Assembly (NCBI RefSeq): GCF_000147815.2
Contig: NC_015957.1
Location: 8,184,001 to 8,248,000, forward strand
DNA from: Streptomyces violaceusniger Tu 4113
Lineage (GTDB): Bacteria; Actinomycetota; Actinomycetes; Streptomycetales; Streptomycetaceae
Reading direction: 5' to 3'
Length of the DNA stretch: 64,000 bases
In this document: positions 38,093 to 49,410 of the stretch, piece after piece
How the letters are laid out: every line of letters starts with the position of its first letter
Position numbering within the stretch: position 1 is the first letter of the stretch
Program-made: the position numbers and the translations under genes
The notes under the pieces: model-generated
Database searches by the model: none
The model's input: only the letters and a program-made list of their open reading frames with translations
What the model was told of the DNA's origin: nothing

Positions 38093-38746
38093 TCAGGCCG
38101 CGCGCACCCGCTTGGCCAGCTCCGCCGTCGCCGCCGCCGGGTCGTCGGCAGCCGTGATGGCCCGGACCACGACGATGCGGCGGGCGCCCGCCTCCAGGAC
38201 CTGATCCAGGTTGGACGCGTCGATTCCGCCGATGGCGAACCACGGCCGCTCGGTGCCGAGCGCCGCGGCGTGGCGCACCAGGGACAGCCCCGGAGCGGGG
38301 CGGCCCGGCTTGGTGGGGGTGGGCCAGCAGGGGCCGGTGCAGAAGTAGTCCACACCGGGCTGGACGGCCGCCGCGTCCACCTCCGCCTCCGCATGCGTGG
38401 AGCGCCCGATCAGCACGTCCGCGCCGAGGATCGCGCGCGCCGCGGGCACCGGCAGATCGCCCTGGCCCAGATGGAGCACATCCGAGCCGATGGCATGCGC
38501 GACATCGGCCCGGTCGTTGACGGCCAGCAGCTTTCCGTGGCGACGGCAGGCGTCCGCGAGGACCTGGAGATGCTCCAGCTCCTCGGCCGCCTCCATCTCC
38601 TTCTCCCGCAACTGGACGATGTCCACCCCCGCCGCCAGGACGGCGTCCAGGAACTCCGGCAGGTCGCCCTGGCGCTTCCGTGCGTCGGTGCACAGATAGA
38701 GGCGGGCATCGGCCAGCGGCTCATGCGCGGTGGCGGTGGTGGACAT
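38093..38746 (-). CDS. thiE: Thiamine-phosphate synthase
   Basis: Couples HMP-pyrophosphate with the thiazole phosphate to give thiamine monophosphate. The 217-aa TIM barrel has YLCTDAR near the start, [12 protein letters not shown], the [10 protein letters not shown] and LHLGQGDLP motifs for pyrophosphate/Mg2+, [14 protein letters not shown] and the C-terminal [11 protein letters not shown] at 38746; the frame continues upstream but the family starts here. It is opposite in strand to thiOSG and without a visible TPP aptamer of its own. An unusual 10-bp repeat array lies 65 bp upstream. Confidence 0.95.
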   Translation of the reverse strand: MSTTATAHEPLADARLYLCTDARKRQGDLPEFLDAVLAAGVDIVQLREKEMEAAEELEHLQVLADACRRHGKLLAVNDRADVAHAIGSDVLHLGQGDLPVPAARAILGADVLIGRSTHAEAEVDAAAVQPGVDYFCTGPCWPTPTKPGRPAPGLSLVRHAAALGTERPWFAIGGIDASNLDQVLEAGARRIVVVRAITAADDPAAATAELAKRVRAA

Positions 38747-38810
38747 GGTTCGGTACCCCCGGAGGGTCGGCGGCGTACGGGCCGTGCGCGGAGCCCGGCC
38801 CGTACGCCGT

Positions 38811-38881
38811 GTGCGACAACACGCGACTACGTGCGATGACGTGCGAAAACGGCGACTACATGCGACAACGGCGGCGAAAAC
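38811..38881. repeat. Degenerate 10-bp tandem array upstream of thiE
   Basis: About seven consecutive units follow the consensus (G/A)YGCGANNAC with a 10-bp period: GTGCGACAAC, ACGCGACTAC, GTGCGATGAC, GTGCGAAAAC, GGCGACTAC, ATGCGACAAC, then GGCGGCGAAAAC. It lies in the leader/promoter gap of thiE, between the thiE start (38746) and a terminator-like hairpin at 38909. Confidence 0.75.
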
Positions 38882-38908
38882 GCGAGAGCGACCAGCCCTG
38901 TACACCCC

Positions 38909-38938
38909 CCGTACGGGCGCTGTAGGAGCCCCGTACGG
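38909..38938 (-). terminator. Hairpin after the Rv2175c-like gene
   Basis: A 9-bp stem (38909-38917 with 38930-38938) built on ccgtacggg lies 31 bp past the stop of the minus-strand gene ending at 38969. It separates that gene from the thiE leader. Confidence 0.6.
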
Positions 38939-38968
38939 AAGGCCGCCGAAAGCTGGACGGGAGCGGCG

Positions 38969-39334
38969 TCAGACGGCGAGCGCCTGCGCACGCCGCTTCA
39001 CTTCCGTACCGCGATTCTCGCCCAGGGCCCGTGCCGGGGTGCCGGGCAGGCTCGGGTCGGGGGTGAAGAGCCACTCCAGCATCTCTTCGTCGCTGAAGCC
39101 GTCGTCCTTCAACAGCGTCAAGGTCCCCACGAGGCCCTTGACGACCTTTCCGTCTGCGATGAACTCCTCGGGCACCTGAAGCACCCTGTTCTCGCCACGG
39201 CGCACCGCGATCAGCTGGCCCTCCTTGACGAGCTGCCGGACGCGCGTCACCTCTACACCGAGTCGCTCGGCGACATCGGGGAGGGTGAGCCAGGCGGGGA
39301 CGAGAGCATCGATCTTTGCGTCAATCTCGGTCAC
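38969..39334 (-). CDS. Rv2175c-family DNA-binding protein
   Basis: 121-aa protein similar to Mycobacterium Rv2175c, a small winged-helix DNA-binding protein that is a substrate of the kinase PknL. The helix-turn-helix part is LTLPDVAERLGVEVTRVRQLVKEG (about 17-40), followed by a beta wing (LIAVRRGENRVLQVP) and the C-terminal helical part with GTLTLLKDDGFSDEEMLEWLF. The start codon is GTG. It lies between thiE and the FAD reductase gene on the same strand. Regulation by phosphorylation is inferred from the mycobacterial protein only. Confidence 0.88.
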   Translation of the reverse strand: MTEIDAKIDALVPAWLTLPDVAERLGVEVTRVRQLVKEGQLIAVRRGENRVLQVPEEFIADGKVVKGLVGTLTLLKDDGFSDEEMLEWLFTPDPSLPGTPARALGENRGTEVKRRAQALAV

Positions 39335-39436
39335 GGAACAAGCCTGCCATCTGGGACTGACAGTGGGTAGCCGGGCGTCCGCCGCGCGGGCCGCCCGGCC
39401 CGTCCCACACGCCCCGCACAGCAGTCCGCCGGCCGG

Positions 39437-40693
39437 TCAGCGGACGGCCGACTTCAGCGGCACCGACGGGTCCTCGGCCCGCGTCCGGTCCAGCCGGGCA
39501 CCGCGCTCGATCAGCTTGCGCCCCTGGGCCAGATCGCGCGGACGGCCGACGGCCAGCAGGGCGACCAGGGCGCCCTCGCGCAGCCAGCACACCGACCAGG
39601 CGGCACCGGCCGGATCGCCGCGCCAGACCAGTTCATCGGCCTCCGAATGGTGCCCGGCGTACTGCACGAAGCGCCCGAACTGCTCGGACCAGAAATACGG
39701 CACCGGGTCGTAGACCGCGCCGGGGAAGTGGGCCGCCGTCCGGCTGCCCACCACATTGGCGGCGACGGTGCGCGGCCCCTGCAGCGCGTTGTCCCAGTGG
39801 TGCACCAGCAGCCGCGTGCCGTAGCGGGCGGACGGGAAGGAGGCGCAGTCGCCGACCGCGTAGACGTCCGGCGCCGAGGTGCGCAGCCGGTCGTCGGCGG
39901 CGACGGAGCGGTCCTCGGCCAGCTCCACGCCCGAGCCCGCCAGCCAGTCCGTCGCCGGCCGGGCCCCGATCCCGACGACCACCGCGCCCGCCAGCAGCCG
40001 GGTGCCGTCGCCGAGCACCAGCCCGCTCTCGTCCACGGAGGCCACCCGGGCGCCGGTCACCAGCCGGGCGCCGCAGTCCTCGTACCAGGCCGCCATGGGG
40101 GCCGCGACCTCGGCCGGGAGGGCGCCCGCCAGCGGCCGGTCCGCGGCCTCGACGACGGTCACGGCGCAGCCCGCCTCGCGCGCCGCCGTGGCGAACTCCG
40201 CGCCGATCCAGCCCGCCCCCACGACCGCGATCTCGCGCTGCCGGGCGAGCACCGGGCGCAGCCGCACCGCGTCGTCCAGGGTGCGCAGCAGATGGACGCC
40301 GGGCACGCCCTCGCTGCCCGGCAGCGGGACCGGCTCGGCGCCGGTGGCGATCACCAGGACGTCGTACGGGAGCTCTCCGGTCGCGGTCTCGACCAGCCGC
40401 TTGTCCGTACGGAGCCCGGTGACCTGGACGCCGAGCCGCAACGTGATGCCGAGCCCGGCGAAGTCCACGTCGAGCGTGGATCCCTCGGCCTTGCCGAGCA
40501 GCACGGCCTTGGACAGCGGCGGCCGGTCGTAGGGCTGGTGGGTCTCCGCGCCCAGCAGGACGATCTCCCCCGCCCAGCCCTGTTCGCGCAGCGCGACGGC
40601 GGTCTGCACCCCCGCCATGCCCGCTCCGACGATCACCACCCGCTGTTCGCCGCCGCCGCTCGAGGACGGCTTCGTCGTCGTCTCATCGCTCAC
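39437..40693 (-). CDS. NAD(P)/FAD-dependent ferredoxin reductase-like protein
   Basis: 418-aa flavoprotein of the ferredoxin/rubredoxin/nitrite-reductase-type family. FAD fold VVIVGAGMAGVQTAVALREQG (about 19-39, Gly-rich), PYDRPPLSKAVLLG, NAD(P) fold IAVVGAGWIGAEFATAAREAG, and the FAD-ribityl motif DVYAVGDCASFP. No ferredoxin or P450 gene is adjacent, so the partner is unknown. A GTG start. It is divergent from thiO, sharing a 456-bp gap that contains the riboswitch. Confidence 0.87.
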   Translation of the reverse strand: MSDETTTKPSSSGGGEQRVVIVGAGMAGVQTAVALREQGWAGEIVLLGAETHQPYDRPPLSKAVLLGKAEGSTLDVDFAGLGITLRLGVQVTGLRTDKRLVETATGELPYDVLVIATGAEPVPLPGSEGVPGVHLLRTLDDAVRLRPVLARQREIAVVGAGWIGAEFATAAREAGCAVTVVEAADRPLAGALPAEVAAPMAAWYEDCGARLVTGARVASVDESGLVLGDGTRLLAGAVVVGIGARPATDWLAGSGVELAEDRSVAADDRLRTSAPDVYAVGDCASFPSARYGTRLLVHHWDNALQGPRTVAANVVGSRTAAHFPGAVYDPVPYFWSEQFGRFVQYAGHHSEADELVWRGDPAGAAWSVCWLREGALVALLAVGRPRDLAQGRKLIERGARLDRTRAEDPSVPLKSAVR

Positions 40694-41042
40694 ACGATCA
40701 CTGTATTGCGGCTGGTGGGGCGGACCGCAGAGGGCGAGGGGAGATCTCGGGCACAGAGGGGTGGGGCGGTGGGGGGGTCTGGCCCGTCTTGGGTCCTTGG
40801 GGGCCGGGTGGCTCCGGCGGGGGTGCGCTTGGTTTTCGGCGGGGTGCGGCTCGGCTCCCGGCGGGGTGCGGCTCGGCTTCCGCCGACCCCCGGATCAGGT
40901 AGAACCCCTACACCACTGCCAAGGACGGAACCCGGAGCCTCGGGTGGGGTGCTGGAGGGGGTGGGGTGGGAACCCGGTGGGGGCTGGTGGTCTGGTGGGT
41001 GGTCGGGGTTTCGGGCGATTCGGGCCCGTACTAGGGTGGCGG
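40694..41042. other. Intergenic region upstream of the thiOSG riboswitch
   Basis: G-rich on the plus strand, with no supported gene. It contains a 22-bp tandem duplication (40837-40858 and 40859-40880, 21 of 22 identical), a G-quadruplex-type motif (40942-40970) and a possible -10 element TACTAG at 41029-41034 just before the aptamer. Confidence 0.5.
40942..40970 (+). other. G-quadruplex-type motif
   Basis: Five G-runs (3, 4, 5, 4 and 3 bases) are separated by spacers of 1, 7, 1 and 1 bases on the plus strand, meeting the common G3+N1-7 pattern. It lies about 60-90 bp upstream of the putative thiO promoter. Confidence 0.55.
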
Positions 41043-41149
41043 GGCAGAGCACTCGCGGGAGCCCGGACGTACCGGGCTGAGAGGGAGGCTGAAACGGCCT
41101 CCGACCGTACGAACCTGATCCGGGTCATGCCGGCGAAGGGAGGGGCAGC
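41043..41149 (+). promoter_or_regulatory. TPP riboswitch (THI element)
   Basis: The conserved thi-box elements are present: CTGAGAG at 41077-41083 in the pyrimidine-sensing arm, and ACCTGATCCGG followed by ATGCCGGCGAAGGGA (41113-41141) in the pyrophosphate-sensing arm. A variable ggaggctgaaacggcctcc hairpin lies between. The Shine-Dalgarno GGGAGGGG (about 41138-41145) sits at the 3' edge of the aptamer, five bases before the thiO GTG, which favours control of translation by ligand-induced occlusion. A TACTAG -10-like element precedes it. Confidence 0.93.
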
Positions 41150-42387
41150 GTGTCCACGCACGCACCAGGTCACGAAGACGGACCACACACCTCTGGGCTT
41201 GGCCACCGACCATCCGTGGGCGGACCGTACGACGTCCTCGTCATCGGGGGCGGCATCATCGGCCTGGTCACGGCCTGGCGGGCGGCCCAGCGGGGGCTGC
41301 GCACCGCCCTCGCCGACCCGGCGCCCGGCGGCGGAGCCGCCTGGGTGGCGGCGGGGATGCTGGCCGCCGTCACCGAGCTCCACTACGGCGAGCAGACCCT
41401 GCTCGGGCTCAACTTGGCCTCCGCGCACCGCTATCCGGACTTCGTGGCCGAGCTGGAGGAGGCGAGCGGCCAGGACGTGGGTCACCGCTCTTGCGGCACG
41501 CTCGCCGTGGCGTTCGACGCCGACGACCGCGCCCATCTGCGCGAGCTCCACACGTTCCAGCAGGGGCTCGGGCTGGAGTCCGAGTGGCTGACGGGGCGTG
41601 AATGCCGCCGACTGGAACCGATGCTCGCGCCGGGCGTACACGGCGGGCTGCGCGTCTCCGGCGACAACCAGGTGGACCCGCGACGGCTGGCGGCGGCGCT
41701 GCTCACCGCGTGCGAGCGGGCCGGGGTCGCCTTCCACCGCGCCCGTGCGGAGCGGCTGTTGCTGGACGGCGACCGCGCCACCGGGATCGAGCTGACCGGG
41801 GGTACGCGCCTGGCCGCCGAGCGGACCGTACTGGCCGGCGGCAGCCTCAGCGGACGGCTCGCGGGCGTTCCCGACGACGTCCTGCCGCCCGTACGACCCG
41901 TCAAGGGGCAGGTGTTGCGGCTGTCGGTGCCCGAGCGGTACGCACCGTTCCTCTCCCGGACCGTACGGGCCGTGGTGCGCGGCGGGCCGGTCTACCTGGT
42001 GCCGCGCGAGAACGGCGAGCTGGTCATCGGCGCGACCAGCGAGGAGCTGGGCTGGGACACCACGGTCACCGCGGGCGGGGTGTACGAACTCCTGCGGGAC
42101 GCCCATGAGGTGGTGCCCGGCATCACCGAACTGCCGCTGGTGGAGACCTGCGCCGGGCTGCGCCCCGGCTCCCCCGACAACGCCCCGATGCTCGGCCCGA
42201 CCGCGCTGCCGGGGCTGCTGCTGGCCACCGGCCACCACCGCAACGGCGTCCTGCTCACCCCGATCACCGGCGATGTCATGGCCGAGGCGCTGACGAGCGG
42301 AGAACTCCCGCCGGAGGCCCGGCCGTTCACCCCGCGGCGCTTCGCGGCCCCCGCAGCCACACCCTCCCCAGCACAGGAGCAGCACCC

Positions 42388-42391
<4 letters not shown>
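41150..42391 (+). CDS. thiO: Glycine oxidase ThiO
   Basis: FAD enzyme oxidising glycine to iminoglycine (dehydroglycine) for thiazole formation. The 413-aa product has about 25 variable residues, then DVLVIGGGIIGLVTAWRAA, GGGAAWVAAGMLA, the substrate-domain segment SGDNQVDPRRLA, VRPVKGQVLRL and the C-terminal TGHHRNGVLLTPITG. The GTG lies directly after the TPP aptamer. The stop overlaps the thiS ATG (ATGA). This is the first gene of thiO-thiS-thiG. Confidence 0.95.
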
Positions 42392-43487
<1,096 letters not shown>

Positions 43488-43788
43488 GGCCCCGTCCGGG
43501 CACGACATCCGCCAGCCCCGCGTCCGGGCCCGGGCCCCGGGCCCCGGCCAGACCCCGCCCAGACCCGACGTCCGGGCTGTGGGCGTCTCCGGCGGGTGGC
43601 CCCCCACCCCGCGGCGGGTGGCCCCCCACCCCGCCCCTTCCCGAAACGAAAGGGCTCCGCCCCCTCGATGCCCGCCGGGGATCCGCTCCGGACCCCGCTC
43701 CTCAAACGCCGGAGGGGCTGGATTGACGGCCCGGCGCGGCCCTCTACCGTGGATGGAGGGAGCAGCGCACAGCGCGGAGGTGGTCGAC
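43488..43788. other. Intergenic region with GC-rich repeats
   Basis: Between thiG and the SRPBCC gene lie two copies of gggtggccccccaccccg around 43596-43632 and a REP-like core CCTCAAACGCCGGAGGGGCTG near 43703-43724 that resembles one arm of the ileS hairpin. No gene is supported. Confidence 0.5.
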
Positions 43789-44247
43789 GTGACCGTGACC
43801 GTGGACGACCGGATCGAGCGCGAGGTGTATGTACCGGCGCCGATCGACCGGGTGTGGCGGGTGCTGACGACGCCCGAGCACATTCGCGTCTGGTACGCCC
43901 CCGGCGGCTGCGAGATCGATCCGCACCCCGGTGGGAGGCTCCGGTTCCGGTGGGACGAATACGGAGAGTTCCACGGTCAGGTCGAGCGGGCGGTCCCCGA
44001 CACGCTCTTCCGCTTCCGGCTGGCCCTGGAACCCGATCACGCGCCCTCGGACCCCGGGAAGGCGACTCTGGTGGAGTTCGCGCTCTCCCCCGAGGGGCAG
44101 GGCACCCGGCTGCGGCTGGCGGAGAGCGGTATCCGCGCCCTGGCCGTCCCCGACGACGCCAAGGCCAAGCACGCCGAGTACGCCACGCTGTCCTGGACCT
44201 CCGCGCTCGAGGAGCTGGCCGCGATCGCCGCCGCGTCGCACAACTGA
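43789..44247 (+). CDS. SRPBCC (AHSA1-type) domain protein
   Basis: 152-aa small-molecule-binding fold of the activator of Hsp90 ATPase homologue 1-like group. Visible features are REVYVPAPIDRVWRVLTTPEHIRVWYAP at the N-terminus, GGRLRFRWDEYG in the middle and the C-terminal helix HAEYATLSWTSALEELAAIA. Such proteins bind hydrophobic ligands or act in stress responses; the ligand is unknown. GTG at 43789 is preferred since GGAGG lies eight bases upstream; an ATG at 43753 is open too. It lies alone before the kinase gene. Confidence 0.82.
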   Translation: MTVTVDDRIEREVYVPAPIDRVWRVLTTPEHIRVWYAPGGCEIDPHPGGRLRFRWDEYGEFHGQVERAVPDTLFRFRLALEPDHAPSDPGKATLVEFALSPEGQGTRLRLAESGIRALAVPDDAKAKHAEYATLSWTSALEELAAIAAASHN

Positions 44248-44321
44248 CCCGCCGGTGTCACCGTTCCGCTGCAGTACCCGCCCCACCTGGGGCGGGCGGT
44301 CATGGCTCAGATCGATGCCTC

Positions 44322-44334
44322 GTAGACTTCCCCC

Positions 44335-44335
<1 letters not shown>
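44322..44335 (+). promoter_or_regulatory. Probable leaderless promoter -10 for the kinase gene
   Basis: TAGACT at 44322-44327 is followed by seven bases and then the GTG start codon. No Shine-Dalgarno sequence is present, so transcription probably begins at or next to the start codon. Confidence 0.5.
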
Positions 44336-46274
<1,939 letters not shown>

Positions 46275-46275
<1 letters not shown>

Positions 46276-46312
46276 GGCCCCCTGCTTCCAGAGCCCCCTG
46301 CTTCTGGGGGCC
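46275..46312 (+). terminator. Possible terminator after the kinase gene
   Basis: Alternating ccccctgcttc and gggggcc blocks can fold several ways (for example gccccc 46293-46298 with gggggc 46306-46311). The position right after the stop suggests termination, but no single stem dominates. Confidence 0.4.
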
Positions 46313-46542
46313 TTCCAGGGCCCCTGAACAGCGGCCTTGCGGCTGCTGGACGGCGAGCGCGATCCGCGATCCGTCCGGCAGCTTGCCCCTGGCCCCTGGC
46401 CCCAGGCGGTCAGCCGAAGCTGACCCGCTCCAGCCAGAAGTCGAGCAGCTTCTCAGGGGGCGCACCTCCCAGCGGTAGCTGGGCGAGACTGAGGCGCCCC
46501 GGAGGCGAACCGAGCCTCGAAACATGGGGGAACCTTGGGTAT

Positions 46543-47427
46543 GTGAGTACGCATCGCATCCGCAATCCCATCGGTGGCCATATCCGTGTGGCCGGTGGCC
46601 TCGCCACCGTCGGTCTGACGCACGCCGCCGGCATCGGCGCCGAGACCGTCCAGGTCTTCGTCGCCAATCCGCGCGGCTGGGCCACCCCGGCCGGTACGCC
46701 CGCCCAGGACGAGGCGTTCCGCGCCGCCTGCGCCGAGCGGTCGATACCGGCGTATGTCCACGCCCCCTACTTGATCAACTTCGGTTCGCACACCGAGGCC
46801 ACGGCGGACCGCTCCGTGGAGTCCCTGCGTCATTCGCTCCGGCGCGGCCGGGAGATCGGTGCGCTCGGCGTCGTCGTCCACACCGGCTCGGCGACCGGGG
46901 GACGCGCGCGGGCCACCGCGATCGCACAGGTGCGGGAGCGGATGCTGCCGCTGCTGGACGAGCTGACCCGGGACGACGACCCCTGGCTGCTGCTGGAGCC
47001 GACCGCCGGGCAGGGCACCTCGCTGTGCGCTCTGGTGGAGGACCTGGGCCCGTACGTCGAGGCGCTCGACCGGCATCCCCGGCTCGGTGTCTGCCTGGAC
47101 ACCTGCCATGTGTTCGCGGCCGGCCATGACCTCGCCGCCCCGGGCGGTATGAAGCAGACCCTGGACGAGTTGGTCGCCGTCGCCGGTGAGGGGCGGCTCA
47201 AGCTGATCCACGCCAATGACTCCAAGGACGTGGTCGGCGCCCACAAGGACCGGCACGCGAACATCGGCGCAGGGCATATCGGGGCGGAGCCGTTCCGCGA
47301 GCTGTTCAGCCACCCCGCGACGGACGGGGTGCCGCTGGTGATCGAGACGCCGGGCGGACCGGACGGTACGGAGGGGCATGCGGTGGATGTGGCCCGGCTG
47401 AAGGAGCTGCGCGCCGTGGTGGCCTGA
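46543..47427 (+). CDS. nfo: Deoxyribonuclease IV (AP endonuclease, Nfo type)
   Basis: 294-aa TIM-barrel zinc endonuclease acting at abasic sites in base excision repair. The product shows IGGHIRVAGGLATV, QVFVANPRGW, YVHAPYLINFGS with a metal His, VVHTGSATG, LLLEPTAGQGTSLC with a metal Glu, VCLDTCHVFAAGHDL, and HANDSKDVVGAHKDRHANIG near the end. All signature metal-ligand segments are retained. GTG at 46543, with ggggg about 12 bases upstream. It is a single gene upstream of the copper-operator unit. Confidence 0.94.
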   Translation: MSTHRIRNPIGGHIRVAGGLATVGLTHAAGIGAETVQVFVANPRGWATPAGTPAQDEAFRAACAERSIPAYVHAPYLINFGSHTEATADRSVESLRHSLRRGREIGALGVVVHTGSATGGRARATAIAQVRERMLPLLDELTRDDDPWLLLEPTAGQGTSLCALVEDLGPYVEALDRHPRLGVCLDTCHVFAAGHDLAAPGGMKQTLDELVAVAGEGRLKLIHANDSKDVVGAHKDRHANIGAGHIGAEPFRELFSHPATDGVPLVIETPGGPDGTEGHAVDVARLKELRAVVA

Positions 47428-47449
47428 GAAGAGCCCGACCCATGGAGGA

Positions 47450-47466
47450 ATACCCCTAGGGGGTAT
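47450..47466. promoter_or_regulatory. CsoR-type copper operator
   Basis: ATACCCC-TAG-GGGGTAT is a perfect 7+3+7 palindrome matching the known operator of the copper-sensing repressor CsoR in Streptomyces and Mycobacterium. It sits 50-66 bp upstream of the DUF4396 ATG, in the promoter gap after nfo. Confidence 0.85.
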
Positions 47467-47515
47467 AACGTTGGACGGGATCGACCGATCACCGATCACC
47501 GCTGGGGGTATGGAC

Positions 47516-48019
47516 ATGCGGCAGCATGAGCACACGCGGAGCGGACCTCACGAGCGCCATGGACACCATGACCACCGTAAGGGCGCGACGAGCTGGTCGA
47601 TGGCCGCCCAGGCCACCCTGCACTGCCTCACCGGCTGCGCCATCGGCGAGATCGCGGGCATGGCCATCGGCACGGCCCTGGCCTGGCACAACGTCCCGAC
47701 CATGGTCCTGGCCATCGCGCTCGCCTTCGTCTTCGGCTACTCCCTGACCATGCGGGGCGTGCTGCGGGCGGGGCTCGATGTGCGCAGCGCGCTGCGGGTG
47801 GCCCTGGCGGCCGACACCGCATCGATCACGATCATGGAACTGGCCGACAACGGAACGATCGCCCTCTTCCCCGGCGCGATGGACGCGACGTTGTCGGACG
47901 CGCTCTTCTGGCTCAGCCTGGCCCTGTCGTTCGTGGTGGCGTTCCTGCTCACCACGCCGGTCAACAAGTGGATGATCGCGCGGGGCAAGGGGCATGCGGT
48001 GGTCCACCAGTACCACTGA
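47516..48019 (+). CDS. DUF4396 membrane protein, probably copper-responsive
   Basis: 167-aa membrane protein of the DUF4396 family, of no established function. The N-terminus has seven His in its first 20 residues (MRQHEHTRSGPHERHGHHDH). The first helix carries His36-Cys37 and Cys41 (TLHCLTGCAIGEIAGMAIG); three or four further helices follow (about 50-72, 90-110, 128-150), with conserved DTASITIMELADN. The C-terminus GHAVVHQYH is His-rich again. The start at 47516 has GGGGG seven bases upstream; an ATG two codons earlier is too close to it. The CsoR palindrome upstream points to copper handling. Confidence 0.86.
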   Translation: MRQHEHTRSGPHERHGHHDHRKGATSWSMAAQATLHCLTGCAIGEIAGMAIGTALAWHNVPTMVLAIALAFVFGYSLTMRGVLRAGLDVRSALRVALAADTASITIMELADNGTIALFPGAMDATLSDALFWLSLALSFVVAFLLTTPVNKWMIARGKGHAVVHQYH

Positions 48020-48069
48020 CCGCGAAACACGGCAGCACCGTCAACATCGCGATCCGGCGGCGGCCCGGA

Positions 48070-48693
48070 CTAGAACTCCGGGCCGTCGCCCGGCTCCTCC
48101 TGGTAGGAGTAGCGCTGCTCCGCCCACGGGTCGCCGACGTTGTGGTAGCCGCGCTCTTCCCAGAAGCCGCGGCGGTCGGCGGTCATGTACTCCACGCCGC
48201 GCACCCATTTCGGGCCCTTCCAGGCGTAGAGATGGGGCACCACCAGCCGCGCCGGAAAACCGTGCTCGGCGGTGAGCGGCTCCCCGTCCTTGTGCGTCGC
48301 GAAAATCGTGGTCTCGGCCATGAAGTCCGTCAGGCGCAGATTCGAGCTGAAGCCGTATTCCGCCCACACCATCACGTGGGTGACATCGGGCGCCGGCGGC
48401 GCGAGCTCCACGATCTCCAGCGCGGACACCCCGCCCCATTCGGCGCCGAGCATGCTGAATTTGGTGACGCAGTGCAGATCGGCCACGACCGTCGAGTACG
48501 GCAGCGCCGAAAACTCTTCATGCGTCCAGCAGTGTTTATCGCCGTCCGCCGTGGCGCCGAAGACTCGGAACTCCCATCGCTCCGGCCTGAACTTCGGGAC
48601 CGGCCCATAGTGCGTAACCGGCCAACCGCGCTGCAGTCGCTGCCCAGGGGGCAGCTTCGCGAGCTCCCCCTCGCGGCTTTCCGACTGACCCAT
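48070..48693 (-). CDS. Sulfite oxidase-like molybdopterin oxidoreductase
   Basis: 207-aa protein with only the molybdopterin-binding domain of the sulfite oxidase/YedY family. The Mo-coordinating cysteine is C75 in ADLHCVTKFS, followed by the WGGVS motif, and later GFPARLVVPHLYAWKGPKWV. No heme or dimerisation domain and no Tat signal are visible, so it is probably cytoplasmic; substrate and electron partner are unknown. ATG at 48693 is favoured by GGAGCCC upstream; an ATG at 48702 is also possible. It converges with DUF4396 and is divergent from bacterioferritin. Confidence 0.87.
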   Translation of the reverse strand: MGQSESREGELAKLPPGQRLQRGWPVTHYGPVPKFRPERWEFRVFGATADGDKHCWTHEEFSALPYSTVVADLHCVTKFSMLGAEWGGVSALEIVELAPPAPDVTHVMVWAEYGFSSNLRLTDFMAETTIFATHKDGEPLTAEHGFPARLVVPHLYAWKGPKWVRGVEYMTADRRGFWEERGYHNVGDPWAEQRYSYQEEPGDGPEF

Positions 48694-48851
48694 GGGCTCC
48701 ATGGTCTCAGACCGCCGGGGGTGGTCGTGACCAGGGCATCAGAGACGGGTACAACTCGTACTAAGCGTGCACTTACTGGACGCCCCAACAGGCGCGGTGA
48801 CACGATGCGCGGAACCTGCCGTTCCCGATCGGATTGGAAGGAGCCCCTCCG

Positions 48852-49367
48852 ATGCAGGGTGACCCCGAGGTCCTCGAGTTCCTCAACGAGCAGCTGACCG
48901 GCGAGCTGACCGCCATCAATCAGTACTTTCTGCACTCAAAGATGCAGGACCACTTTGGCTGGACTCGGCTTGCCAAATACACCCGGTCGGAGTCTTTCGA
49001 TGAGATGAAGCATGCGGAGCTTCTCACCGACCGGATCCTCCTCCTGGATGGCCTGCCCAATTACCAGCGGCTCTTCCATGTCCGGGTGGGCCAGACGGCG
49101 ACCGAGATGTTCCAGGCCGACCGGCAGGTGGAGGTCGAGGCGATCGATCGCCTCAAGCGGGGCATCGAGCTGATGCGGTCCAAGGGCGACATCACCTCGG
49201 CCAATCTCTTCGAGTACATCCTCGCCGACGAGGAACTCCACATCGACTATCTCGACACGCAGCTCGAGCTGATCGAAAAGCTCGGCGAGGCCCTCTATAT
49301 CGCCCAGCAGATCGAGCAGCCCAGCGACGATCACGGCGGGGGTACCTACTCCGGGAAGTGCCACTGA
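48852..49367 (+). CDS. bfr: Bacterioferritin
   Basis: 24-mer iron-storage ferritin with heme between subunits. The 171-aa product has the ferroxidase ligands of the family (E18, E51, H54 and the ADEELHIDYLD segment with Glu127/His130) and the heme-ligand methionine M52 in DEMKHAE. The C-terminal tail GGGTYSGKCH is His/Cys-containing, as in other actinobacteria. ATG at 48852 with GGAAGGAG eight bases upstream. It converges with the Bfd ferredoxin gene on the opposite strand; no iron box is obvious upstream of bfr itself. Confidence 0.96.
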   Translation: MQGDPEVLEFLNEQLTGELTAINQYFLHSKMQDHFGWTRLAKYTRSESFDEMKHAELLTDRILLLDGLPNYQRLFHVRVGQTATEMFQADRQVEVEAIDRLKRGIELMRSKGDITSANLFEYILADEELHIDYLDTQLELIEKLGEALYIAQQIEQPSDDHGGGTYSGKCH

Positions 49368-49410
49368 GCCCGGAGCCACTGAGCCCGGAGCGACCGGGCC
49401 GGGCCGCCGG

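Noticed and set aside
38680..38925. Short plus-strand open frame across the 10-bp array upstream of thiE
   Set aside because: The first third overlaps thiE in antisense, there is no SD and the composition comes from the repeats; the array is more likely DNA- or RNA-level.
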